Below, one piece after another: positions 35,860-45,316 of a DNA stretch of 64,000 nt; the stretch's first letter is position 1; each line of letters begins with the position of its first letter. The DNA lies in the NCBI GenBank assembly GCA_910575755.1, contig CAJTFO010000002.1:496001-560000 (forward strand), given 5' to 3'. The notes beneath the pieces were generated by a model, which ran no database searches, was not told where the DNA came from, and was given only the letters and a program-made list of their open reading frames with translations. Source of the DNA: Desulfovibrionaceae bacterium. Lineage in GTDB: Bacteria; Desulfobacterota; Desulfovibrionia; Desulfovibrionales; Desulfovibrionaceae. The position numbers and the translations under genes are program-made.

Positions 35860-36606
35860 TTACTTGCCGGTGGCGGCGGCCTCGTCCACAACCCAGATCA
35901 GATCGCCGATGCTCGGTCGAACCATCTGGGCGGGCAGGGCGGGTTCGGCCAGAAGGTTGAGAGCGCGGGAAAGCACATCATGTTTTTCCGCCCCGGTGAC
36001 CAGAAACATGCAGCAGCGGGCATTGTTGATGACCGGCAGGGTCAGGGTCAGACGGTCAGCCTTGCGTTCAGGCACATACTGGTCAATGACCAGGCGTTTT
36101 TTCTCGGCCAGGGCCGGAGAGTTGGGGAAGATGGAACCGGTGTGCCCGTCCTCGCCCATGCCCAGCAGCATGAAGTCAAAGCGCGGCAGCTCCTGCGGGC
36201 CAAGATTGAAATCGTTGCGGATCTGCTGTTCGTATCTGGTGGCGGCCTCCACCGGATCGGCTTCGCCGCGCATGCGGAAGAAGTGCATGGCCGGCACATG
36301 GCTGAGCAGTTCGCGTCGGGCCAGGCCGTAATTGCTCTCCGGATGTTCGGGCCCCACACAGCGTTCATCCACCCAGAAAAAGGTCATTTTGTCCCAGGGC
36401 AGTCTGTCCGCCCAGTCGCTGGCGGCCAGCAGGCTGAAAAGGGGGATGGGGGTCTGCCCGCCGGAAAGGGCGATCTTGAACACGCCGCGCTCGGCCACGG
36501 CCTCTTCGCAGGCCGCCGCCAGGATGTGGGCGGCGCGTTCGGCCATGGCGGCGGGGTCTTTGTGGATATGCACGGAAAGATGGATGGAACGGCTACGGCC
36601 TTTCAT
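35860..36606 (-). CDS. pgl: 6-phosphogluconolactonase
   Basis: 248-residue SOL/DevB-type enzyme hydrolysing 6-phosphogluconolactone in the oxidative pentose phosphate pathway. The segments IALSGGQTPIPLFSLL, FFWVDERCVGPEHPESNYG and LLGMGEDGHTGSIFP are diagnostic. ATG 36606 has AAGGAG upstream. It stands alone: no zwf or gnd is next to it. Confidence 0.94.
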   Translation of the reverse strand: MKGRSRSIHLSVHIHKDPAAMAERAAHILAAACEEAVAERGVFKIALSGGQTPIPLFSLLAASDWADRLPWDKMTFFWVDERCVGPEHPESNYGLARRELLSHVPAMHFFRMRGEADPVEAATRYEQQIRNDFNLGPQELPRFDFMLLGMGEDGHTGSIFPNSPALAEKKRLVIDQYVPERKADRLTLTLPVINNARCCMFLVTGAEKHDVLSRALNLLAEPALPAQMVRPSIGDLIWVVDEAAATGK

Positions 36607-36626
36607 GTGAGGCTCCTTGCGTAAAT

Positions 36627-36649
36627 GCCGCCGGGGTTGCGCCGGCGGC
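36627..36649. other. GC-rich hairpin in the pgl leader
   Basis: An 8-bp perfect stem (GCCGCCGG / CCGGCGGC, loop of seven) lies 20 bases upstream of the pgl start. No T-tract follows. It may fold in the pgl 5' leader or end transcripts from the upstream DUF2939-like gene. Confidence 0.45.
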
Positions 36650-36772
36650 GGCTTTCGTCCTTGAACCGTTTTACTATGGCATAGATGCCCTGGAGAGAAA
36701 AGCCATAATTTTCACTCCGTCATGAACCCGCTGAAAGCGTTTTCGCACTGATCTTGCCGCCCGCAGCCGGAA

Positions 36773-37900
36773 TCATTTCTGAAAGATGGGCGAGAGGCAG
36801 AAATTCAAAGGATGATCATGCCCCGGCTTGTCGCACTTTTTGAGAATGTCGGGAACATCAACCACATGCAGCACTTCGGCGCTGCTCAGACCCAGGGTGC
36901 GCCAGCTGGCGGAGCAGGCAAGCGGGCCCGCCGCCAGAATGCGCTGCGCCTGCGGGCTTTGCCCGTCCAGTTCGATGCTCCAGCGGTGCTCGAAATCCTC
37001 GCCCGGCGCGATGGGCCGGGCCGTGTTGAGCATACGGTGCAGCAGTTTCGTGCCGTCCGGGCCGCTGAAGGTGGCGTCCAGGTTCAGGTTGTTCACGGAA
37101 ACATTGCTGGTGTTGCGGGCCAGCACATGCGCCACCAGCACCATGGTTTTGCCGTCGGAAAGCAGGCCCGCGCTGGCCGTGCATGATTGCAGAGCCAGGA
37201 TGCTGTCCATGCGTTTGCGGGTGGCGGCGTTTTTGCGGATCTTCGAGTCATGCTGGGCGGTCTGGCGCGTGAGCAGGGCGTCGCGAAACTGTTTGGCAAC
37301 TTCGCCGGCGTTGACCAGATCGCGGATGACCCAGCCGTCCGGGCCGTCATCCATGCGCAGGATCAGAGGAAATGTCTGGTTCAGCTGGGGATGTTTGATG
37401 GAAGCGGACAACAGTATTGAGTTGCCGTCGGCGCGTTGTTCCTTGAGTGTCGAGGCAAGCTGGGTCAGAAAGTCGGGGGGCAGCAGGTTGAGTTCCTGTT
37501 GCAGCATTTTTTCGGGATCTTCCTGCTTTGCTTCGGATTTCCCCCGTTCCGCCGCTTTGGGGTCGCTGAAGAGCCTGAGCAGATCCATCTGAATAAGCTC
37601 TTTCAGCTGGCGGACCTGATCCGGCCCCTGCTTGACGAAGGGAAGAGCCTGGGCTGTGGATTTGGCCAGGGTGTCGGTAAGTGTGTTGAAATCCACGCGC
37701 CGGGCCAGTTCTTCCCTGTTGGCCTGCGAGATGGCCGCGCTCAGACGGGTCAGGGCGTAGCCGCCGCTTTGCCGGTACTTGTAGTGCTGTATGCCGAAAA
37801 AGGCGAACGTCAACAGCGCCACCGCCAGCAGACTGACGGTGAACGCCACGATATGCGCGCGGATAAAGGCGAAAAGGGGGGAGAAATCAGGCAGTTTCAT
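36773..37900 (-). CDS. Membrane-anchored DUF2939-like protein
   Basis: 375 residues. One transmembrane segment near the N-terminus (about residues 14-36, HIVAFTVSLLAVALLTFAFF) anchors a large periplasmic part. The segment YALTRLSAAISQANREELAR followed by RVDFNTL resembles the DUF2939 pattern. The C-terminal half is beta-rich with no known catalytic motif and ends in a Cys-containing tail. ATG 37900 overlaps the stop of the methyltransferase gene (ATGA), so the two are translationally coupled. Function unknown. Confidence 0.65.
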   Translation of the reverse strand: MKLPDFSPLFAFIRAHIVAFTVSLLAVALLTFAFFGIQHYKYRQSGGYALTRLSAAISQANREELARRVDFNTLTDTLAKSTAQALPFVKQGPDQVRQLKELIQMDLLRLFSDPKAAERGKSEAKQEDPEKMLQQELNLLPPDFLTQLASTLKEQRADGNSILLSASIKHPQLNQTFPLILRMDDGPDGWVIRDLVNAGEVAKQFRDALLTRQTAQHDSKIRKNAATRKRMDSILALQSCTASAGLLSDGKTMVLVAHVLARNTSNVSVNNLNLDATFSGPDGTKLLHRMLNTARPIAPGEDFEHRWSIELDGQSPQAQRILAAGPLACSASWRTLGLSSAEVLHVVDVPDILKKCDKPGHDHPLNFCLSPIFQK

Positions 37901-38664
37901 GCGTTTTTCCGCCGTTTGTTGAGGGGAGAGGCAAGGTTTTTCTGTACGCATTCCAGCGCCGGTTCGGGACGGCGCAAGCGTGCCCTTCCCAGACGCAGAG
38001 CCAGAGGCGTCACTGGTCTGAGCGGGGTCAGGTCCAGACGGATGATGCTCCATGCGCCCAGCGGCAGGCCGCGCAGCCAGGCATTGCAGGGCGCGACGGG
38101 GCATTGCCTGTTCCAGGTGCGCATGGGGCCGGCAAGAGTGCTCAGGCTGGTCAGACGGCCGGTTCTGTATCCCCTGAGCAGTCGCCAGACGCGCCACCAG
38201 TTGTGGCCAGGAGCGGGCCAGACAGCCGCGCCGCCGCTCAGACGCCGGCAAAGACCGGGCAGGGACGCCGTATTCCAGAAGGTCACGGCCAGACCTCGCG
38301 CCGCCACGCGCAGGGCCTCGCTCACACTGGCCGCGAGAGCGGGAGCGTCAGCGGCCATGCTGTGCAGCACCACCCAGTCAAACGCATTGTCCTCAAAAGG
38401 CAGGTGGTCATCAGCGGCGGCTTCCACCTCGGCTTTGGCGGCGGCATTGATGGCTGCCTGTTCCCGCAGGCCGGGCGTCCGTTCGGTACCGACCACGTCA
38501 AAACCGCATTCCCAGAGCAGAGGCAGAAACAGACCTTCGCCGCAGTTGACCTCCAGAAGTCTTGCGCCCCGGCGCGGCCAGGCCGCCAGACTTTGCTGCA
38601 GCAGGCGCATTTGAAGGTTCAGGGCGAAACGTCCCGCGGGGCCTGACGCCCATTGCTTTTCCAT
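37897..38664 (-). CDS. Class I SAM-dependent methyltransferase
   Basis: 255 residues. The SAM-binding motif I LLEVNCGEGLFLPLLWECG, the acidic residue in VVGTERTPG and the motif around DDHLPFEDNAFDWVVLHSM identify a UbiE/Methyltransf_11-type enzyme. The C-terminal part is basic and Pro/Arg-rich. Substrate unknown. ATG 38664 is used; the preceding TTG is rejected. It overlaps the DUF2939-like gene. Confidence 0.82.
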   Translation of the reverse strand: MEKQWASGPAGRFALNLQMRLLQQSLAAWPRRGARLLEVNCGEGLFLPLLWECGFDVVGTERTPGLREQAAINAAAKAEVEAAADDHLPFEDNAFDWVVLHSMAADAPALAASVSEALRVAARGLAVTFWNTASLPGLCRRLSGGAAVWPAPGHNWWRVWRLLRGYRTGRLTSLSTLAGPMRTWNRQCPVAPCNAWLRGLPLGAWSIIRLDLTPLRPVTPLALRLGRARLRRPEPALECVQKNLASPLNKRRKNA

Positions 38665-38820
38665 CAACCGTGACCTTTTTCCTCAGTTTCCAGCCAGAGT
38701 CGGCACAGCTCACTATTTTGCAAAGCCGGAAAAATGGCAAGGGGAGAGATGCGGGAAATATGCTCCTTGTTCATGTTTTTTGAGAGAAAGTTATGCGTGT
38801 TGACGGGGAGGGGCAGAGAC

Positions 38821-39963
38821 TCATGACGCGCCGTGCGGGGCGCGCAGGGTGATCTCCGTGATTTCAGAGGGAACCAGCAGACGCAGGGGAAAACCCGCCC
38901 AGAGGCCGCTGCCGGGATGCACATACAGCGTGGTTCCTCTCTCGTGGTATGTACCGGCCAGAAAGCCGTCGTTGAAAAAGGCCACCACCTGGTTGACCCC
39001 GGCCAACTGGCCGCCATGTGTATGGCCGGAAAGCTGAAGGTCCACGTTTGCCCTGGCGCTCTGCGTGATCAGGCGGGGGCGGTGGGCCAGCATGATGCGC
39101 GTGGCGTCCCGGGGCGCGCCCGCCAGCGCTTGCGCCATGTCTGGACCGGGCAGACCGAATGCAGGGGCCGCCTGATCCGTGACGCCAGCCAGCACCAGTT
39201 GCCGCCCCCGCGTTTTCAGCGCCACATGAGTATTTTCCAGGGGGCGGATGCCCTGCTTGCGGCTGTTCTTCATCCAGCCCTGGTAGCCCCAGTAATATTC
39301 ATGGTTGCCCGTGCAGGAAAACACGCCCAGCGGCGCGCGCAATTGGGCCAGCGGCGCGATGTCCCCGCTGTGCCGGAGGGGCGGTCCGTCGGCCAGATCA
39401 CCTGTAATGACAATCAGATCCGGTTTGAGCGCGTTGACCCTGTCCACCACGGCCTGAACCCAGGGGCGGGGGAAGGCGGAGCTGATATGCAGATCAGAAA
39501 GCTGGACGATGCGCAGACCATCCAGATCTCGCGGCAGACGGGGCAGAACCAGACTCAGCCTGTGTACATCCGGCACGCGCAGGGCCTGCTGGACGGCCGT
39601 GGCGCTCATCAGCAGAGAGATGACCAGCAGGCCCGCGGCCCATTGCCCGCCGGAGAGGGACGGGCGTGGCAGTTGAGGCAGAAATCTGCGCGCCAGCCAG
39701 AGCGCCAGCAGCACAGCGTCACGCAGCGCGCAGAGAATGATCAGCAGAATCAGCGCGCCGTGCAGCATCCCTGTGGCGATCATGAACCAGCGCGGCAGAT
39801 CGGGCATCATGGAGCCGAAGGTCAGACGGAAAAAATAGAGCTTCAGCGCGCAAAGCAGGGTCAGCAGGGCGAGGGCCAGCTTGCCCCAACGCGGCAGCCG
39901 CAGGGGCAGGATCAGGCGAATGATCACATACAGTGAAAGAATCGTGGCAAGAAAATGCAGCAT
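38821..39963 (-). CDS. Membrane metallophosphoesterase (calcineurin-like)
   Basis: 380 residues. The first 130 residues contain about four hydrophobic helices. The rest is a calcineurin-like phosphoesterase with all metal-binding motifs: LSDLHIS, VITGDLADG, CTGNHEYYWG and LSGHTHGGQ. This arrangement matches the YkuE/YaeI-type group, some of which hydrolyse lipid-linked phosphates such as UDP-diacylglucosamine. ATG 39963. Single gene. Confidence 0.9.
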   Translation of the reverse strand: MLHFLATILSLYVIIRLILPLRLPRWGKLALALLTLLCALKLYFFRLTFGSMMPDLPRWFMIATGMLHGALILLIILCALRDAVLLALWLARRFLPQLPRPSLSGGQWAAGLLVISLLMSATAVQQALRVPDVHRLSLVLPRLPRDLDGLRIVQLSDLHISSAFPRPWVQAVVDRVNALKPDLIVITGDLADGPPLRHSGDIAPLAQLRAPLGVFSCTGNHEYYWGYQGWMKNSRKQGIRPLENTHVALKTRGRQLVLAGVTDQAAPAFGLPGPDMAQALAGAPRDATRIMLAHRPRLITQSARANVDLQLSGHTHGGQLAGVNQVVAFFNDGFLAGTYHERGTTLYVHPGSGLWAGFPLRLLVPSEITEITLRAPHGAS

Positions 39964-40101
39964 AACAATGGGTGAGGTTGTTGGTGGATGTCACGGAATA
40001 TCTTTGCGCTGCAAATGCGGGGCGGCATTTTTCAGATTCTGAGGCATTGCTATTGAGAATGTTCCGCCGGCGGCGAGAGCCGGCAGCCCCCCTGGCCTGA
40101 A

Positions 40102-40135
40102 ACGGGCGGAAAAGCCCTTTCTCTTTTCCGCCCGT
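40102..40135 (-). terminator. Hairpin after ridA
   Basis: A perfect 13-bp stem (ACGGGCGGAAAAG / CTTTTCCGCCCGT, loop of eight) starts 24 bases after the ridA stop. On the minus strand the stem ends in TTTC, so the U-tract is short, but stability and position support termination of the permease-ridA unit. Confidence 0.65.
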
Positions 40136-40159
40136 GAAAATTCCAAGGTGTTCCGTAGG

Positions 40160-40543
40160 TCAGGCCACGGCAATGGCTTCGATTTCCACCTGCGCGCCCA
40201 GAGGCAGGGCGCTGACTTCCACGCAGGAGCGGGCAGGGCAGGGGGCTTTGAAATATTGCTTGTAGACTTCGTTGACCCTGGCAAAATTGCTTATGTCGGT
40301 AATGAAAACCGTGGTCTTGACCACGTTGTTCAGGCTGAGGCCCTGAGATTCCAGCACCGCGGCCAGATTTTTGCAGCACTGCGCGGCCTGTTCCCCAATG
40401 TCGCCTTGCGCCAGTTTGCCGGTGGACGGATCAAGCGGCACCTGCCCGGAAAGAAAGAGCATATCCCCCGCCGTCCGGATGGCCTGGCTGTACGGTCCCA
40501 CGGCGGCGGGCGCCTTGTCGGTGCTGATGACTTCCTTTTTCAT
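40160..40543 (-). CDS. ridA: RidA family reactive intermediate deaminase
   Basis: 127-residue YjgF/YER057c/UK114 protein that hydrolyses reactive enamine/imine intermediates released by PLP enzymes. Signature residues are present in GPYSQAIRTAGDMLFLSGQVP, in the catalytic Arg region CPARSCVEVSALPLGAQVEIEAIAV and in VVKTTVFITDI. ATG 40543 has AAGGAGA upstream. It follows an aromatic amino acid-type permease after 13 bases, suggesting a link with amino acid breakdown. Confidence 0.95.
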   Translation of the reverse strand: MKKEVISTDKAPAAVGPYSQAIRTAGDMLFLSGQVPLDPSTGKLAQGDIGEQAAQCCKNLAAVLESQGLSLNNVVKTTVFITDISNFARVNEVYKQYFKAPCPARSCVEVSALPLGAQVEIEAIAVA

Positions 40544-40556
40544 GATGTTCTCCTTA

Positions 40557-41783
40557 TCAAGGATACATGGGTAAGAGCTTGAACACAAAGAGAGTATGGC
40601 AGACGGCCACAAGAATGCCGTACAACAGCAGCATGGGGATGAGAAGCGCGCCTCCCGGCGCGGCGTAGCCGTGGGCGGCGAAACGTTTCCGCCCGGCCTG
40701 GAGCAGCAGGGCGGGCACGATCACGGACCAGATGGAGGCCGCCAGCCCGGCCCAGCCGATGGCGGGGAGAAAACCGTCCGGCCAGATGAGGCCGCAGAGC
40801 ATGGGCGGAGCAAAGGTGATCAGCAGGGTTTTGGTGCGCCCCCGGCGGCTGTCGTCAAAATTGCACAGATCAGCCATGTAGTCGAAAAGTCCCAGGCCCG
40901 CGCCCAGAAAGGAGGTGGCCACAGCCAGCAGCGAAAAGGCCTCCAGCAGGCGCAGGATGACGCCGCTCAGATTGTAGCCCGCGGCGGCCACCAGGTTGCC
41001 CACGTTGCCGCCGTCGGCAATAACGGTTTTGAACTGCTCACGCGAAATGTTGCCGTCCGCCGCCACAATCCAGGAGAGATAGCAGAGCAGGGCGATGAGA
41101 GTGCCGTAACGCAGACAGGCATTGATGGTGCGCGGCTGCTTGCCCAGATATTTGATGAGACTGGGAACCGAGGCATGGAAACAGAAGGAGGTCAGGTAGG
41201 TGGACACCGCGCCCCAGATAAAGATGGCCTGCCCGCCGCCGCCTTGCGCATCCAGCAGGACGTCCAGGCGGATATGGCTGATCATGCCGCTGATGGAGAG
41301 CAGAAAGGACAGGGCCATGCCGCCCATCAGCAGTGTGGAAAGGCGGTCCACCATTTTGGAACTCCACCAGACGCAGACCGCGAGCAGCAGGGCGAAAAAC
41401 AGGCTGGCGAGCAGACGGGGCGGCGTGCCGCCCAGCAGGGGCGTCAGGCTCTGCTGCACCACTGAGCCGCCGCCGCTGACATAGGCATAGACCAGGGTGT
41501 AGAGTACAAAGGCCACAGCCAGACCATTGAGCGTGCTCCAGAACGGACCCAGCAGCTCGCGCGCCAGCGTGTGGAAGCTGTCGCCCGGCTGAAAATGCAG
41601 GTTAACCTCCAGAATGGCCTGGCTGGAACGGAACATGCAGAACCAGGAGATCAGCAGCAGGGCCACGGACCAGTAAAACCACATGCCCGCCGAAATCATG
41701 GGCAGGGCCAGCATGCCCGCGCCGATGGCCGTTCCGGCCACGATCATGGTTCCGCCCAGAATGGGGAGGAAGCGGCTGTTCAT
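40557..41783 (-). CDS. Tyrosine/tryptophan-type amino acid permease
   Basis: 408-residue inner-membrane transporter of the HAAAP family (TyrP, Mtr, TnaB). The N-terminus GGTMIVAGTAIGAGMLALP is the family hallmark, and about 11 hydrophobic segments follow. Known members import Tyr or Trp with protons. ATG 41783 with AAGGAGC upstream; upstream in-frame codons are not conserved. Forms a two-gene unit with ridA and has a candidate promoter divergent from ettA. Confidence 0.9.
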   Translation of the reverse strand: MNSRFLPILGGTMIVAGTAIGAGMLALPMISAGMWFYWSVALLLISWFCMFRSSQAILEVNLHFQPGDSFHTLARELLGPFWSTLNGLAVAFVLYTLVYAYVSGGGSVVQQSLTPLLGGTPPRLLASLFFALLLAVCVWWSSKMVDRLSTLLMGGMALSFLLSISGMISHIRLDVLLDAQGGGGQAIFIWGAVSTYLTSFCFHASVPSLIKYLGKQPRTINACLRYGTLIALLCYLSWIVAADGNISREQFKTVIADGGNVGNLVAAAGYNLSGVILRLLEAFSLLAVATSFLGAGLGLFDYMADLCNFDDSRRGRTKTLLITFAPPMLCGLIWPDGFLPAIGWAGLAASIWSVIVPALLLQAGRKRFAAHGYAAPGGALLIPMLLLYGILVAVCHTLFVFKLLPMYP

Positions 41784-41847
41784 GCCTGCTCCTTGTTTGC
41801 CGTGTTGCATTGTTCGGGGAAGAGGACTGCGCAAAAACGTGTCCCGC

Positions 41848-41876
41848 ATAGTGTCAGAGTGCGCGGCGGATGGCAA
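41848..41876 (-). promoter_or_regulatory. Possible promoter of the permease-ridA operon
   Basis: On the minus strand TTGCCA (5 of 6) and CACTAT (3 of 6) are 17 bases apart. It sits back to back with the ettA promoter at 41888. Confidence 0.4.
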
Positions 41877-41887
41877 GAGCGGTCGGC

Positions 41888-41916
41888 TTGAAAAACGCTC
41901 TGGTCCCGGCTATGGT
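41888..41916 (+). promoter_or_regulatory. Predicted sigma70-type promoter of ettA
   Basis: TTGAAA (5 of 6) and TATGGT (4 of 6) with an ideal 17-base spacer. The leader before the ettA ATG would be about 75 bases. Confidence 0.55.
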
Positions 41917-41996
41917 GTTTCTTTCTATCCGGGCCGGACGGACACGCGCGGGACAATGTGCATCCGCGCGCCGGGGCCCCAGACTCTGAGGAGCCT

Positions 41997-43679
41997 ATGA
42001 GCAACGAACCGGACAAGATTATTTATTCCATGATCCGTGTGTCCAAGCGCCACGGCCAGAAGGAAGTGCTGAAAGACATTTCCCTTTCCTATTTCTACGG
42101 GGCCAAGATCGGCGTGCTGGGCCTTAACGGCGCGGGCAAATCCAGCCTGCTGAAAATTCTGGCCGGTGTGGATCAGGCCTTTGACGGCAAGACTGTGCTG
42201 GCCCCCGGCTATACCATCGGCTATCTGGAACAGGAACCCCTGGCCCACGAAACGCGCACGGTGCGCGAAGTGGTGGAGGAAGGCGTCAGCGACCTTACGG
42301 CCATTGCCAGAGAGTTTGAGGAAATCAACGCCAGATTCGCCGAACCCATGGAACCGGAGGAGATGGATGCCCTCATCGCCCGCCAGGCCGAGGTGCAGGA
42401 ACTTATGGACGCCAAAAACGTCTGGGATCTGGATTCCCGCCTGGAAATGGCCATGGACGCCCTGCGCTGCCCGCCCGGCGAGATGACCGTGGACAGGATT
42501 TCCGGCGGCGAGCGCCGCCGCGTGGCGCTCTGCCGTCTGCTGCTCCAGAATCCGGACATTCTTCTGCTGGACGAGCCCACCAACCATCTGGACGCGGAAT
42601 CCGTGGCCTGGCTGGAGAGCTATCTTTCCACCTTCCCCGGCACGGTGATTGCCGTCACTCACGACCGCTATTTTCTGGACAATGTGGCCGGCTGGATTCT
42701 GGAACTGGATCGCGGCCGGGGCATCCCCTGGAAGGGCAACTATTCCTCCTGGCTGGAGCAGAAGCAGAAGCGTCTGGCCGGGGAGGAAAAGGCCGAGGCC
42801 GAGCGCCAGAAAACGCTGGCCCGCGAGCTGGAGTGGATACGCATGTCGCCCAAGGGCCGCCACGCCAAGGGCAAGGCCCGCATCAACGCCTATGAAGCCA
42901 TGCTCTCGCATGAGAGCGAAAAGCGCGCGCCCGATCTTGAAATCTACATCCCGCCGGGACCGCGCCTGGGCAAGAGCGTCATTGAGCTGAAAGACGTGAG
43001 CAAGAGCATGGGGGACCGTCTGCTCATGGATCAGGCCAACGCGCTCATTCCCGCCGGGGCCATTGTGGGCATAATCGGTCCCAACGGCGCGGGCAAAACA
43101 ACCTTGTTCAAGATGCTGACGGGTCAGGAAAAGCCGGATTCCGGCAGCCTGAGCGTGGGCGAAACCGTGCAGTTCGCCCATGTGGACCAGGGGCGCGAGT
43201 CGCTCACGCCCGGCAAGAGCGTGTATGAGCTTATCAGCGACGGGCAGGAGACAATCAGGCTCGGCGGGCGTGAGGTCAATGCCCGCGCCTACTGCACGCG
43301 CTTCAATTTTCACGGCGCGGACCAGCAGAAAAAGGTGGACGTGCTCTCCGGCGGGGAGCGCAACCGCCTGCATCTGGCCCGCATGCTCAAGTCCGGGGCC
43401 AATGTGCTGCTTCTGGACGAACCTACCAACGATATTGACGTGAACACCATGCGCGCCCTGGAAGACGCGCTGGACAACTTTGCGGGCTGTGTGCTGGTCA
43501 TCAGCCATGACCGCTGGTTCCTGGACCGTGTGGCCACGCACATCATGGCCTTTGAGGGCGACTCCAGCGTGGCCTTTTTTGAGGGCAATTTCACGGAATA
43601 CGAGGCGGACCGCAAAAAACGTCTGGGCAAGGATGCCGAGACGCCGCACCGCCCCAAATTCCGCAAACTCACACGATAA
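41997..43679 (+). CDS. ettA: Energy-dependent translational throttle protein EttA (ABC-F)
   Basis: 560-residue cytoplasmic ABC-F ATPase that binds the ribosomal E site and gates elongation according to energy state. Two ABC domains are present, each with Walker A (LGLNGAGKSSL; IGPNGAGKTTL), signature (SGGERRRVAL; SGGERNRLHL) and Walker B (LLLDEPTNHLD; LLLDEPTNDID). The arm and linker regions, including GWILELDRGRGIPWKGNYSS and KGRHAKGKARIN, match EttA rather than Uup or YheS. ATG 41997 has GAGGAG upstream. Confidence 0.95.
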   Translation: MSNEPDKIIYSMIRVSKRHGQKEVLKDISLSYFYGAKIGVLGLNGAGKSSLLKILAGVDQAFDGKTVLAPGYTIGYLEQEPLAHETRTVREVVEEGVSDLTAIAREFEEINARFAEPMEPEEMDALIARQAEVQELMDAKNVWDLDSRLEMAMDALRCPPGEMTVDRISGGERRRVALCRLLLQNPDILLLDEPTNHLDAESVAWLESYLSTFPGTVIAVTHDRYFLDNVAGWILELDRGRGIPWKGNYSSWLEQKQKRLAGEEKAEAERQKTLARELEWIRMSPKGRHAKGKARINAYEAMLSHESEKRAPDLEIYIPPGPRLGKSVIELKDVSKSMGDRLLMDQANALIPAGAIVGIIGPNGAGKTTLFKMLTGQEKPDSGSLSVGETVQFAHVDQGRESLTPGKSVYELISDGQETIRLGGREVNARAYCTRFNFHGADQQKKVDVLSGGERNRLHLARMLKSGANVLLLDEPTNDIDVNTMRALEDALDNFAGCVLVISHDRWFLDRVATHIMAFEGDSSVAFFEGNFTEYEADRKKRLGKDAETPHRPKFRKLTR

Positions 43680-43732
43680 ACAAATGACGGCAGGCCGTCG
43701 CGCGCAAGCGCGGCGGCCGCCGTGGAGGTTGT

Positions 43733-45316
43733 ATGCGACAGACCCTGCTGACCCGGCAACAGCCCGGCCTTGTGCGCCGAACCCTGCTGCGGGTTGTTCT
43801 TGCCATGCCGCTTTTCTTCTGCCAGATGGCCGGCCTTGCCCGCGCGGACGCTCCCGCGCCGGCTCTTGCGCCCGCCGACCCGACTTCCGTGCTGCTCTCG
43901 CCCGCGGGAGCCGTGCTGGAAGTGCAGGGAGAAGCCCCGCTCAGCACCATTGACGGCATGAGCGTGCTTCAGATTGTGCTGCCTGGCGGGGCGGAAAATC
44001 TGCAACTGAGCGTGCCCGGCCATACTGTGCTGCGCTGGAGCGCCGCTCCGCAGATTCTGGAACCGCGCGGCGCGGTAAGCCGCGCTCGTGAAGAACTGCT
44101 GGCGCGGATTGCCGGGGCGCAAGCGCAGCTCGCCGCCGTGCGCGCGCGGCAGGCCCTCTGGCAGAGCCGCCCGCAGGACGGCTCCGTGGCTCTCCTGGAA
44201 GAACGCGACAAAAAGGTGCAGGAGCTGATACCCGACCTCAGCCGCGAGGCAACGCGCATTGACCGCCGCCTCAAGCTTTTGCAGGAGGAGCTCAACAACC
44301 TGCCCGCCAGTCCCGCCCTGGGGCAGAAAATCAGCATTGTGCTGCACAAGGCCGTGACCGGCGCGGCAAGTCTGCCCGTGCGCTACAGCTACAGCCTTGC
44401 CAATTGCGGCTGGCGGCCCATGTATGAAATCAACGCCCGGCCCGCTGAAGGCAAGGGCGTTATTGATGTGCGCCTCATGGCCGAGGTCTGGCAGTTTACG
44501 GGCATGGATTGGCGTGCGGCCAGACTGACCCTGTCCACGGGCGGCCAGGGTTCGCGTGAGCCTGCGCCTCTGCCGGACTGGGTGGTGGAGTCCGCCCCGC
44601 AAATCCAGCCCCGTGCGGCGGCCATGAATCTCAGGGCGCGCAAGGAGGCCATGCCTCTTGCGGCAGCCGCGCCTGTGCAGGATAACGCGCCTGTGCGGGC
44701 TGATGCCGAGGGCGTGTACGCCGTCTGGCATCCGGCAGAGCCTGGTCTGATGGAAGGCCGCGCCCGGCTGCAACTGGCGGCTGACGCCTGGCAGGCCCCC
44801 CTGCGCTGGCTGGCCCGGCCCGTGCAGGGCGACAATCGCGTCTGGCTGACGGCCCGTTGCGATGTGCCCGCGCAGACCGTCTGGCCGCAGGGTCAGGCCG
44901 AGTACAGCGTGGACGGACAGAGTGTGGGCCAGGGCAGCTTTGTGCCGCGCGGCGGCGAGGTGACGCTCTTTTTCGGCGCGGACCCGCGCGTGAGCGTCCA
45001 GACCGTGGCTGACAGCAAAAAGCGCGGCGAAAGCGGCTTCATTGACACCAGCAAGAACTGGACCTGGGCCTGGACCTATGTTGTCGCCAACGGTCATACC
45101 AAGCCCGTGACCGTGCGCCTGGAGCGTCCGGCCCCCCAGATTGTGGATCAGGGCGTGAGCGTGCGTTACGACGATGCCCCGCCCTCAAAGAAGAACGAGA
45201 AAGAACATATGCTCTTCTGGGATGTGCAAGTCCCTGCCGCCGGCAAGGCCGAAGTGCGTCACAGCGTGACCATTTCCTCACCGACCAAGCTGCCTTTGCT
45301 GCCGGATGCGCCATAG
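43733..45316 (+). CDS. Exported DUF4139 domain protein
   Basis: 527 residues with an N-terminal signal region (residues 15-38, LRVVLAMPLFFCQMAGLARA). A coiled-coil segment (about 105-190, rich in Arg, Glu and Leu) is followed by a beta-rich C-terminal domain typical of DUF4139/MuiA-like proteins (PVRYSYSLANCGWRPMYEIN, and near the end WDVQVPAAGKAEVRHSVTI). Such proteins are periplasmic or surface proteins of unknown role. ATG 43733 has GGAGG 5 bases upstream. It follows ettA by 53 bases. Confidence 0.8.
   Translation: MRQTLLTRQQPGLVRRTLLRVVLAMPLFFCQMAGLARADAPAPALAPADPTSVLLSPAGAVLEVQGEAPLSTIDGMSVLQIVLPGGAENLQLSVPGHTVLRWSAAPQILEPRGAVSRAREELLARIAGAQAQLAAVRARQALWQSRPQDGSVALLEERDKKVQELIPDLSREATRIDRRLKLLQEELNNLPASPALGQKISIVLHKAVTGAASLPVRYSYSLANCGWRPMYEINARPAEGKGVIDVRLMAEVWQFTGMDWRAARLTLSTGGQGSREPAPLPDWVVESAPQIQPRAAAMNLRARKEAMPLAAAAPVQDNAPVRADAEGVYAVWHPAEPGLMEGRARLQLAADAWQAPLRWLARPVQGDNRVWLTARCDVPAQTVWPQGQAEYSVDGQSVGQGSFVPRGGEVTLFFGADPRVSVQTVADSKKRGESGFIDTSKNWTWAWTYVVANGHTKPVTVRLERPAPQIVDQGVSVRYDDAPPSKKNEKEHMLFWDVQVPAAGKAEVRHSVTISSPTKLPLLPDAP

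Noticed and set aside
43310..45097. 595-codon minus-strand frame across ettA and the DUF4139 gene
   Set aside because: Spans two well-supported plus-strand genes; antisense artefact.
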